64,000 nt of DNA from Pelolinea sp. (GTDB lineage Bacteria > Chloroflexota > Anaerolineae > Anaerolineales > Anaerolineaceae). Within the stretch, counting starts at the first letter, position 1, and each line of letters opens with the position of its first letter. The notes under the pieces were generated by a model. That model saw only the letters and a program-made list of their open reading frames with translations. It was not told the DNA's origin and made no database searches. The DNA lies in assembly GCA_012797975.1 (NCBI GenBank), contig JAAZOD010000022.1:106210-170209 (forward strand), given 5' to 3'. Made by a program: the position numbers and the translations under genes. Positions 38,282-46,367 of the stretch are shown piece by piece.

Positions 38282-39145
38282 ATGTCTTTACTTACCATGC
38301 AAGAGATTTTAAGTGAATCGGTTGCCAAACACTATGCGGTGGGTGCGTTTGATACGTTCGATCATTCCATGACCGAGGCCATCCTGCGCGCTGCGGAAGG
38401 GGTCGATCGGCCGGTCATTTTGATGGTGGTGGAACCCCTGTTCCAGGCGCCTCATTTTGAATGGTTCTTCAAATATCTGGTCCAGCGCTGCGAAGAATCA
38501 ACCGTGCCGGTGGCGCTGCACCTTGACCATGGTTTTTCCTTTGAGGGTGTGATGAAAGCCATTCGTTATGGCTGCACCTCGGTGATGATGGATGGTTCCA
38601 ACCTTCCCTATGCAGAGAATGTTGCACTGACCAGGAAAGTGGTCGATGTTGCTCATGCCTGTGGTGTCACCGTGGAAGCGGAGATCGGTCATGTGGCGGG
38701 GCATGAAGGCAATATGTTGGAGGGCAATGTGGCTGACGAAAGCGCCTTTACCAAGGTGGAGGACGCTCGTCGTTTTGTGGAAGATACCGGCGTGGATGCG
38801 CTGGCAATCGCATTTGGAACTGTCCATGGCGTGTTCAAGGGGGAGCCGAGGCTGGATTATGAACGCTTGAAAGCGATTCGCGAAACCGTTTCTATTCCTC
38901 TGGTGATGCACGGCGGGTCGGGTTTGTCGCCGGAGGCTTTTCGCAAAGCAGTTGATAATGGGATAAACAAAATTAATTTCTTCACCGGTTTGTCCCTGGG
39001 TGGGGCAAATGCGATCATTAAAACGGTGGAGGAAAGGAGGAAAAAGCTGCAGTTCGGTGATCTGGTCGGCGCCGGTATGGAGGGAGTGAGCGCGATCGTG
39101 CGGGAACATATCGGGATCTTCGGAACCCAACCGCTGGGTCGCTGA
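38282..39145 (+). CDS. Class II (zinc) fructose/tagatose-bisphosphate aldolase family
   Basis: A 287-residue aldolase. The metal-binding and catalytic region LHLDHGFSF has His80, Asp82 and His83, and later HVAGHEGN and MHGGSGLS supply further zinc and phosphate ligands. Length is that of the GatY/KbaY/FbaA group. The N-terminal AFNVNN motif common in this family is AFDTFDH here, hinting at altered substrate recognition. Cleavage of a ketose bisphosphate or a related phosphorylated sugar to dihydroxyacetone phosphate fits the operon. The exact sugar cannot be read from sequence. Confidence 0.88.
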   Translation: MSLLTMQEILSESVAKHYAVGAFDTFDHSMTEAILRAAEGVDRPVILMVVEPLFQAPHFEWFFKYLVQRCEESTVPVALHLDHGFSFEGVMKAIRYGCTSVMMDGSNLPYAENVALTRKVVDVAHACGVTVEAEIGHVAGHEGNMLEGNVADESAFTKVEDARRFVEDTGVDALAIAFGTVHGVFKGEPRLDYERLKAIRETVSIPLVMHGGSGLSPEAFRKAVDNGINKINFFTGLSLGGANAIIKTVEERRKKLQFGDLVGAGMEGVSAIVREHIGIFGTQPLGR

Positions 39146-39257
39146 AATACTGGATTCCTCTGGACCGGATGCTTGAACACAAGGTACCGAAAGGCAAATA
39201 CGATTGATAAAGGTTTGGTTTCAAAAAAACAATTTACGATTATAGGAGAATTAAGAG

Positions 39258-40226
39258 ATGAAGAAAATTTTGGCTTTCGTGATGATATTTGGAATGGTGT
39301 TGATGGCAGTTGGTTGCACCGGCACCGCTGCGGCGGAAACCGAAGAAGCAGCCGCTCCCGCAGCAGAGGAAAAAGAACCTATTTTGTTCGGCTATACCGC
39401 CATGGATCTTACCAATCCTTTCTTCTCAACCATCGGTGATACCATCAAAGCCGCGGTGGAAGCGAATGGTGATAGCGTGGTGATCGCTGACGGTGCCTCG
39501 GATGTTGATAAACAGAACACCGCGATCGAAGACATGATCACCCAGGGCATCGACGTTTTGATCCTGAATCCTGTCAACTCGGAAGGCATTCAGCCTGCCC
39601 TCGAAGCCTGTGCAGAAGCAGGGATTCCTGTTATCAATATCGATTCGGCTGTAGCTGACCTGTCGCTCGTAAAGACCTATATTTCTTCCAATAACTACCA
39701 GGCCGGGCAGATCATTGGTGAAGAAATGGTGCGTGTCTTCCCCGATGGTGGAAAACTTGCCCTGCTCGAAGCTCCTCAGGCTGAAAGTGTTGTGCAGCGT
39801 GTGAAAGGCATTGAAGATGCCATCGCTGGCAGCACCGTTGAGGTTGTTGATCGCCGTTCCATTACCTCCATGGACAAGATCTTGAACGATGCTGAGGATT
39901 TGATCCAGGCCAATCCTGACCTCACCGCCTTCTACGGTGCCAATGATCAGGTCGCTCTGATCATCTTGGGTGTCGTCCAATCCGCCGGCTTGCAGGACCA
40001 GATCAAAGTGTTCGGTATCGATGGTTCACCTTCCGGGAAGCAGAGCATCGCCGAAGGTGGTCTGTATGCGACCGCAGCACAAAGCCCTGTGACCATGGCT
40101 CAGAAATCCGTTGAATTGGCTTACAAAGTGTTGGCTGGTGAGACGATCGAAGCTACCTATTCACTCGATACCACCCTCATTACCCCTGCCAATATCGGTG
40201 ATTTCGACCTCGAGAATTGGAACTAG
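39258..40226 (+). CDS. Sugar-binding lipoprotein of a ribose-type ABC importer
   Basis: A 322-residue periplasmic-binding-protein family 1 (RbsB-like) protein tethered to the membrane by lipidated Cys20 (LMAVGC). An Ala/Glu-rich linker (about 21-43) leads to the binding domain: GYTAMDLTNPFFSTIGD, VSEGIQPAL-like region and FGIDGSPSGKQSIAEGG. It captures the sugar and delivers it to the permease coded two genes downstream. GGAGAA precedes the start at normal spacing. The ligand is unknown; RbsB relatives bind pentoses, hexoses, polyols and autoinducers. Confidence 0.93.
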   Translation: MKKILAFVMIFGMVLMAVGCTGTAAAETEEAAAPAAEEKEPILFGYTAMDLTNPFFSTIGDTIKAAVEANGDSVVIADGASDVDKQNTAIEDMITQGIDVLILNPVNSEGIQPALEACAEAGIPVINIDSAVADLSLVKTYISSNNYQAGQIIGEEMVRVFPDGGKLALLEAPQAESVVQRVKGIEDAIAGSTVEVVDRRSITSMDKILNDAEDLIQANPDLTAFYGANDQVALIILGVVQSAGLQDQIKVFGIDGSPSGKQSIAEGGLYATAAQSPVTMAQKSVELAYKVLAGETIEATYSLDTTLITPANIGDFDLENWN

Positions 40227-40274
40227 ATTAGTTCCGCCATAGAGTAAATAACGAATAAACGCGTAGGAGATGGG

Positions 40275-41765
40275 ATGCCTGACAAAACGCCACTGCTTGA
40301 ATTGAAAGATATCCACAAGAAATTTCCAGGTGTGTATGCTTTGCAGGGAGTCAGTTTTGACCTCTACCCGGGTGAAGTGCACGCATTGCTTGGCGAAAAT
40401 GGTGCCGGAAAATCAACTCTGGTCAAGATTATGAGTGGAATTTACGCAAAGGATCAGGGAGAGATTGTCATTAATGGTAAACCGGTGCAGATTACCAATG
40501 CCAATGAAGCCTTGGAAAATGGATTGAGCGTCATCCATCAAGAATTGGTGCTGGTACCCCATCTCTCTATCGCGGAAAATCTCTTCTTGGGACGTGAACC
40601 GCAATTGAAAAATGGTCTGGTCGATTTTCAATCGATGAGTGAACAGACGTCAAGATTTCTGAAAGAATTTGGCCTTAACTTGAATCCCGATGCGGAAGTG
40701 GCCAGTCTGACGATTGCGCAGCAACAGATGGTGGAGGTGGTGAAAGCCATTTCCTTCAATGCGCGCATCATCGCCATGGATGAACCGACTTCCTCATTGA
40801 CCGATAAGGAAGTGGATTCTCTGTTCAGTCATATACGCGATCTGGCTGCTCGCGGTATTGGCATCATTTATATATCACACCGCATGAGCGAATTGTTCGA
40901 GATTGCTGATCGCGTAACTGTGCTGCGGGATGGAAAATACATTGGAACGCGCAATGTAAAGGAAACCACCGCAGATGAATTGATCACGATGACGGTGGGG
41001 CGTCCTATTTCAAAGTATTACAACCGCACGTACAACACGAACCAGGAGGCGATATTAAAAGTAAAGGATCTGAGCAGCAGGAAAGTGAAGAATGTGAACT
41101 TTGAACTGCGCAAAGGCGAGATCCTGGGCTTTTCCGGTTTGGTGGGGGCGGGTCGTTCCGAAACGATGCATGCCATTATGGGCATCGATAAGATCACGGG
41201 AGGGACACTTGAATTTGAAGGGAAACCTGTCCACGTGAAGAATACCGAGCAAATGATCGATTATGGCTTCAGCATGGTCCCGGAAGATCGAAAAGATGAA
41301 GGGATTTTTCCCTTCCAGACGCTGAAGTTCAATTTGACGTTGAAAACGATCAAGGAATTCATCAATTTCATCTTTGTTAGGAACTCGAAAGAGGATGAGA
41401 TCGCTGACAGGTATATGGATGAATTGTCGATCAAGGCTCCCAACTTGCAGACCGTCATGAATTCTCTTTCGGGTGGAAACCAGCAAAAAGTGGTTATTTC
41501 CAGTTGGCTGGCGACCAATCCCAAGGTCCTGATCCTGGATGAACCAACCCGGGGGATCGACGTGGGCACGAAAAGCGAGATTTACGAGATCATGAACGAA
41601 CTTGCCAGGAATGGCGTTTCGATCATCATGATCTCTTCGGATATGCCGGAGATTTTGAACTTAAGTGATCGCGTTGTGGTGATGTGCGAAGGAACAACCA
41701 CTGCCGTCCTTGATCACTCTGAAGCAACACAAGAAAAGATCCTTCAATATGCTGTGAAAATCTAG
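40275..41765 (+). CDS. Sugar ABC transporter ATP-binding protein, RbsA type
   Basis: A 496-residue double-ATPase subunit. The first half has a full Walker A (GENGAGKST, residues 40-48) and the DEPTSSLTDKEV Walker B; the second has the reduced GLVGAGRSE loop and the signature LSGGNQQKV with LDEPTRGIDVG, as usual for RbsA/MglA. It energises the permease coded 24 nt downstream. The start follows GGAGATGGG. Confidence 0.95.
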   Translation: MPDKTPLLELKDIHKKFPGVYALQGVSFDLYPGEVHALLGENGAGKSTLVKIMSGIYAKDQGEIVINGKPVQITNANEALENGLSVIHQELVLVPHLSIAENLFLGREPQLKNGLVDFQSMSEQTSRFLKEFGLNLNPDAEVASLTIAQQQMVEVVKAISFNARIIAMDEPTSSLTDKEVDSLFSHIRDLAARGIGIIYISHRMSELFEIADRVTVLRDGKYIGTRNVKETTADELITMTVGRPISKYYNRTYNTNQEAILKVKDLSSRKVKNVNFELRKGEILGFSGLVGAGRSETMHAIMGIDKITGGTLEFEGKPVHVKNTEQMIDYGFSMVPEDRKDEGIFPFQTLKFNLTLKTIKEFINFIFVRNSKEDEIADRYMDELSIKAPNLQTVMNSLSGGNQQKVVISSWLATNPKVLILDEPTRGIDVGTKSEIYEIMNELARNGVSIIMISSDMPEILNLSDRVVVMCEGTTTAVLDHSEATQEKILQYAVKI

Positions 41766-41789
41766 GATTGGAGAAGAGGATTGATACCT

Positions 41790-42791
41790 ATGTCTGAAAA
41801 AGCGCTGGAAAAGAAAGTTCTGAAAAATCGACCTGTCAATGGTCTCTTGATGAGCATTAAGCGAAATATTGGAATATTGGTCGGGCTGGCGATCTTGTGC
41901 ACCATCATTTCGATTAATTCCCCGGTGTTCTTGACCACCAAGAATATCATGAATGTGCTGCGCCAGATCTCCGCGAATTTGTTCGTTGCATGTGGCATGA
42001 CCATCATTCTGATTGCCGGTGGCATCGACCTTTCGGTTGGTTCGACCATCGCGGTGATCGGGGTGGCGGCGGCTTCCTTTTTGGATATGGGTCTCCCGGT
42101 GCCTTTGACCGTCCTGGCGTGCTTGGCGCTGGGTGCTTTTGTTGGCTTTATCAATGGCTTCATCATTTCCCGCACCAAGATCACACCGTTCATCGTCACG
42201 CTTTCCATGGCGAATGTGTTGCGTGGACTGGCCTATGTGTATACCGGCGCAACGACCATCCGCATCAACGATCGTGGCTACATCAATATTGGCACCGGCT
42301 TCCTTGGCCCTGTTCCGCTGCCCGCCATCTATATTGTGGTGGTGCTGATCATTGTTTACCTCATCCTGAACAAGAGCCGCCTCGGGCGCCACATTTATGC
42401 CATTGGCGGCAATGAAAAGGCCGCTCGTTTCAGCGGTATCGATGTGAAAAAAGTGCGTCTGTTGATCTATATCTTCAGTGGACTCATGGCTGCGGTGGCA
42501 AGCATCACCCTCTCTGCGCGCAGTTATTCGGGGAATCCGACTGCCGGCGAAGGCGCAGAGATGGATGCCATCGCGGCGGTCGTGTTGGGCGGCATCAGTA
42601 TGGCGGGCGGAAATGGGCACATCAGCGGTACCATCATTGGCGCCCTCATCATCGGTGTCATCAATAATGGCCTGAACTTGATGGGCATTCACTCCTTCTG
42701 GCAGATGATCCTGAAAGGCATCATCATCCTGGTGGCTGTGTATGCCGATTATATGAAGAACGCCAAGAGCAATAAAGCCAGCGAAGCGTAG
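41790..42791 (+). CDS. Sugar ABC transporter permease, RbsC type
   Basis: A 333-residue membrane channel with about eight to ten helices. The start at 41790 gives a normal N-terminus; a TTG nine bases earlier is in frame but less likely. Family motifs: MTIILIAGGIDLSVGSTIAVIG and the EAA-like GRHIYAIGGNEKAARFSGIDV loop. It follows the RbsA-type gene and forms the usual binding protein-ATPase-permease set. The Fe-S protein gene starts 17 nt after its stop. Confidence 0.94.
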   Translation: MSEKALEKKVLKNRPVNGLLMSIKRNIGILVGLAILCTIISINSPVFLTTKNIMNVLRQISANLFVACGMTIILIAGGIDLSVGSTIAVIGVAAASFLDMGLPVPLTVLACLALGAFVGFINGFIISRTKITPFIVTLSMANVLRGLAYVYTGATTIRINDRGYINIGTGFLGPVPLPAIYIVVVLIIVYLILNKSRLGRHIYAIGGNEKAARFSGIDVKKVRLLIYIFSGLMAAVASITLSARSYSGNPTAGEGAEMDAIAAVVLGGISMAGGNGHISGTIIGALIIGVINNGLNLMGIHSFWQMILKGIIILVAVYADYMKNAKSNKASEA

Positions 42792-42808
42792 ATCGGGAAA
42801 GCACGAGA

Positions 42809-43843
42809 ATGGAAAACGTGTTCATCAACCAGCTTGCCGAACGTTTGGGCTATCCCGCATCCCAACCTCTTTTGGCTATCCTGCACAAGATCGTATCGGA
42901 AAGCGAAGCGCAATGGATGGTGAATTTGCCGGCCACGCCGCGTGACCTGGCGCTGAAAATGAAGCTGGATGAGGCCGGCACCGCTGCAGGGTTGGAAGAT
43001 CTTTTCATGCGGGGTCTGGTGCTGATCGCTGATCAAACCGTAGCGGGACCGTTATACGTGTTTGACGCCAACCCCGGTCGTTTTATGGATATGATCCTCA
43101 TTGATCCGCGCTATAAGGTGCATGGCCAGGAGTTCTATGACCTGTGGCGGGATTTCTACAATCAGGACCTGGTCTACAAACCCCATTCCGCCGAACGCTT
43201 CTCGTTTCGCATTGTGCCGGTGAATGAAAAGATTGAGGATAAACGTTCCATCTTGCCCCAGGAGCAGGCGGAAATGATCGTGAGGAACGCGAAAAGGATC
43301 GTGGTGCAGGAATGTCCCTGCCGGGTGCGCGAGCGGGAGTGTGATAACCCGCTGGAAGTCTGCCTGGCTTTGGATCAAACCGCGGAATACAACCTCAGCC
43401 GCAATCTGGGGCGCGAGATTGGCACGCAGGAAGCGCTGCAGATCGTGGCGCAAGCTGAAAAAGCGGGCTTGATCCATGAAACGGATAATACCGAACGTCC
43501 TACCGTGCTGTGCAACTGTTGCACCTGCTGCTGCGTCTTTCTTAAAGCCATTGCGGTCTATCAGCAAACGAATGTGGTTTCCAAGAGCCGCTACTTTGCC
43601 CAGATCGATCCGCAGGAATGTGTGGTTTGCGGAGCCTGCCTGGAGCGCTGCCATTTTGGGGCCATCGCCCAGGAGAATGGCGAGATGGTCATCGAGGCGC
43701 AAAGATGTTATGGCTGCGGATTGTGTTCTTCCATCTGCCCTTCCGATGCCATCACACTGCGCATGCGTGACGTAGAGGAGATCGCTCCCTTCAATGGTGG
43801 CGAATTCATGAAAGGGATGACGAAAGTACCCGTCCACCGCTAG
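42809..43843 (+). CDS. Cysteine-rich protein with two [4Fe-4S] ferredoxin clusters
   Basis: A 344-residue cytoplasmic protein with 18 cysteines. An N-terminal part without cysteines (1-165, possibly winged-helix-like at 1-75) is followed by CPC-x6-C-x6-C (169, 171, 178, 185), an unusual dense block CNCCTCCC (235-242), and two standard ferredoxin motifs CVVCGACLERC (271-281) and CYGCGLCSSIC (300-310). It may move electrons for a redox step of the pathway, for instance with the aldo/keto reductase, or sense redox state. Such proteins occur in anaerobes but their role is not established. Its place inside a sugar operon, with short spacing on both sides, is unexpected. Confidence 0.82.
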   Translation: MENVFINQLAERLGYPASQPLLAILHKIVSESEAQWMVNLPATPRDLALKMKLDEAGTAAGLEDLFMRGLVLIADQTVAGPLYVFDANPGRFMDMILIDPRYKVHGQEFYDLWRDFYNQDLVYKPHSAERFSFRIVPVNEKIEDKRSILPQEQAEMIVRNAKRIVVQECPCRVRERECDNPLEVCLALDQTAEYNLSRNLGREIGTQEALQIVAQAEKAGLIHETDNTERPTVLCNCCTCCCVFLKAIAVYQQTNVVSKSRYFAQIDPQECVVCGACLERCHFGAIAQENGEMVIEAQRCYGCGLCSSICPSDAITLRMRDVEEIAPFNGGEFMKGMTKVPVHR

Positions 43844-43893
43844 CGGATTGGGTCTTTTTAAAAGGAACAATATTTTGGGTAGAGGAAAATGCT

Positions 43894-44832
43894 ATGAGCT
43901 TTGATGTGGTCTGTGTCGGAATGGCGGTGACGGATGTGCTGATCAAGGGTGTTGACCTGCAGAATAAGTACACCTATGAAACCCGCATGGCGGAGAGTGT
44001 GAACCTGTGGGTGGGTGGGGATGCTGCCAATGAATCGATCGTGCTGACCAAGCTGGGGGTGAGTACCAAATTGATCGCCGGGGTCGATAAAGGCGCTACC
44101 GGCACCTTTATCAAGAATCTGATCCATTCCCAGGGTGTGAATACGGATGATATCGCAGAACTGGATGGCTATGATTCCCCGATCAGCATCGTGATGATCG
44201 ATAAAAGCGGGGAACGCAATTTCATTTTTGCCGGTACCCTTGCGGGCGATCATCTCAAACTCAACTTGCAGGCGCTCCATGGCGCCAGGATCGTGGCGCT
44301 GGGCAGTATGGGTGTGCCGCCCATTTCTTCGAATGAGAGCGTCTTGCCGATCGTGAGAACTGCCAAGGAGAACGGCTCTATTGTTTGTGCAGACGCCATG
44401 TACATGCCGGGTGGTTTTACCTTTGCCGGTTTCAAAGAATCGCTGCAGTACATCGATTATGTTTTCCCCAATTTGGATGAAGCCAGACTGCTGACGGAAA
44501 AGCAGGACGTGGATGAAGTGGCGAAGACCATCCTCGATTACGGCGTCGGCCATGCCATCATCAAACAGGGAAAGGATGGCTGCTGGGCTTTTACCAGGGA
44601 TCAAAAATTGTTCATGCCCGCCTATACGGTGGATGCGGTGGATACCACCGGCGCCGGGGATAACTTCATGGCCGGTTTCATGTGCGCCATCCTGGATGGC
44701 AAAGACCTGGAAGATTGTTGCAGATTTGCCACTGCCACTGCTGCGGTTTCCATTCAGGCCATCGGTGCCAACACGGGCGTGAAGAGCAAACAGCAGGTGT
44801 TGGATTTTATGAGAACCTGGGGTGCTCAGTAG
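43894..44832 (+). CDS. PfkB-family sugar kinase
   Basis: A 312-residue ribokinase-like kinase. It opens with VVCVGMAVTDVLIKGVD, has VNLWVGGDAANESIVLTKLG for sugar binding and DTTGAGDNFMAGF with the catalytic Asp. It probably phosphorylates the imported sugar or the product of the aldo/keto reductase. It belongs to the ribokinase/fructokinase branch rather than FruK, so the two PfkB enzymes of this locus could act in sequence to make a bisphosphate for the class II aldolase. This order is an inference. Confidence 0.88.
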   Translation: MSFDVVCVGMAVTDVLIKGVDLQNKYTYETRMAESVNLWVGGDAANESIVLTKLGVSTKLIAGVDKGATGTFIKNLIHSQGVNTDDIAELDGYDSPISIVMIDKSGERNFIFAGTLAGDHLKLNLQALHGARIVALGSMGVPPISSNESVLPIVRTAKENGSIVCADAMYMPGGFTFAGFKESLQYIDYVFPNLDEARLLTEKQDVDEVAKTILDYGVGHAIIKQGKDGCWAFTRDQKLFMPAYTVDAVDTTGAGDNFMAGFMCAILDGKDLEDCCRFATATAAVSIQAIGANTGVKSKQQVLDFMRTWGAQ

Positions 44833-44887
44833 TCCCCACTGTTTTAACAGTAGACAGAAAAATTAAAGGTATGGAAAGGATTCGATC

Positions 44888-45676
44888 ATGATCAACATTC
44901 AATGCAATTTTCGTGCGAAATCACTGTATATGCCGATAACCATCAATGTGCTGTTGCCGTCCTTCTTTGAACATGCTGCCACGGAGGAATCGTTGGACGA
45001 GGTGTACAAGGATAAGCAGTTCTGCTATAAGACGCTCTACCTGCTGCATGGCGGTGTGGAAGATGCGCATTCCTGGCTGGCATATACCAATATTGAAAAA
45101 TATGCTGATAAGCATAAACTGGCGGTGGTCCTGCCCAGCGTGGGCAACAGTTTTTATACCGATCTTGTCCATGGTCCTGCGTATTGGACCTTTGTCAGCG
45201 AAGAGCTGCCGCGCTTTTGCCAGTCGGTTTTCCCGCTTTCCGATAAACGGGAAGATAATTTCGTGGCCGGCCTCTCGATGGGCGGCTACGGTGCTTTCAA
45301 GATGGCGCTCAATCACCCCGATCGCTTTGCGGCTGCCATCAGCTTGTCGGGTGCGCTGGATATTGTGGGTGTTCTCACCCAGCCCGATATGATCCGGAAC
45401 AAGCTGGAAGATTATTTCGAGAATCTTGCTGCGGTGCAAAATACCGGCAACGATCTATTCTATCAATTGAAGAAGTTAAAAGGGTCCGGGACGAAGATTC
45501 CCCGGCTGTATATGGCGTGCGGCGTGGATGATTTCATTTATGCGATCAACCAGAAGTATTTGAAGTTCCTGAAAGAGGAAAAAGTGCCTGTGACCTATGA
45601 GGAAGGCCCCGGTGCGCACGAATGGAACTTCTGGGATACTTATATCGAGCGCGGGATCAACTGGCTGTTTCAGTAA
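44888..45676 (+). CDS. Esterase of the EstA/FrmB-like alpha/beta hydrolase family
   Basis: A 262-residue cytoplasmic hydrolase. The oxyanion loop LLHGGVED and nucleophile elbow GLSMGGYGAF (Ser130) are clear; the C-terminal GPGAHEWNFWD provides the catalytic His. Relatives hydrolyse acetyl or other short acyl esters, including those on sugars, or S-formylglutathione. As the last gene of the sugar operon it may remove acyl groups from the imported compound. A terminator follows. Confidence 0.88.
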   Translation: MINIQCNFRAKSLYMPITINVLLPSFFEHAATEESLDEVYKDKQFCYKTLYLLHGGVEDAHSWLAYTNIEKYADKHKLAVVLPSVGNSFYTDLVHGPAYWTFVSEELPRFCQSVFPLSDKREDNFVAGLSMGGYGAFKMALNHPDRFAAAISLSGALDIVGVLTQPDMIRNKLEDYFENLAAVQNTGNDLFYQLKKLKGSGTKIPRLYMACGVDDFIYAINQKYLKFLKEEKVPVTYEEGPGAHEWNFWDTYIERGINWLFQ

Positions 45677-45711
45677 GATCAAATTCCTCTCCTTATCGTT
45701 ATTTTTGGAAT

Positions 45712-45753
45712 CTCCCCTGCAAAATTATTGGTAAGCAGGGGAGCATTCTTTAT
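45712..45753 (+). terminator. Terminator of the sugar operon
   Basis: Perfect 9-bp stem CTCCCCTGC / GCAGGGGAG (45712-45720, 45735-45743) with a 14-nt loop, followed by CATTCTTTATTTC. Confidence 0.82.
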
Positions 45754-45877
45754 TTCGCCGGGTTGAATAATAATAGAAGACTTTTTCTTTGCAGTTCTGC
45801 TTGCAAAGGGAGTTTTTCCTATGCTTGAAACAGGAATTTCTCTGCAATACAATCAGAATGAATGATCGGAGGGTGTG

Positions 45878-46138
45878 ATGGGACTTTTTAGTAAAAAATC
45901 GAAAGAATCGGATCCAAGCAAATGTGCTTACTGCCGGCGTCCCTTTCAAACGTTGGCGGGTGGATTCTATTTTGGCGGAGCGGGGAGTGACATCGGTGAG
46001 ACCATTTTGCACATGCGCAAGGGCTGTGATGCCTGTGGAAAACCGGTGTGCTTCAACTGCGCGGCCGATGCGGCCGACCGGCGTGGCATGCATGGGCATT
46101 GCATCTGCCCTAGCTGCGGAGCCAACCTGGATTCGTAG
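45878..46138 (+). CDS. Small zinc-ribbon protein, unknown function
   Basis: An 86-residue protein with four CxxC-like pairs: CAYC, CDAC, CFNC and CPSC, plus several His residues, enough for two zinc sites. GGAGGG is directly upstream of the ATG; a GTG codon just before it is in frame. The first residues are basic (LFSKKSKES). No family is recognised. It stands alone between the sugar operon terminator and the next membrane protein gene, on the same strand. The following 230 bp show no further gene. Confidence 0.7.
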   Translation: MGLFSKKSKESDPSKCAYCRRPFQTLAGGFYFGGAGSDIGETILHMRKGCDACGKPVCFNCAADAADRRGMHGHCICPSCGANLDS

Positions 46139-46367
46139 ACAGTTTCAGGGGGAGGTGTGTTCAACGAGCCATGTACTTCAAGTTTGCATGGGTGAACTTG
46201 CGGAACTTTGTTTTTAAAGATCAGTGAAGTTTGGATGTGGGGAATTCATTTTATCGTTTTTTTGTTCAGGACTGTAATGATTTTGCCAAGGGGTATCGTG
46301 TTGACAATTCCGGCGCATTGCGACTACCATTGGTCAGGAGGTCATGGAAAGGACAGGGATCTGACCG

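Noticed and set aside
41661..42692. A 343-codon minus-strand frame opposite the RbsC-type permease
   Set aside because: Rich in Asp, His and Gln as expected from the reverse of membrane-helix codons; the permease gene explains the region.
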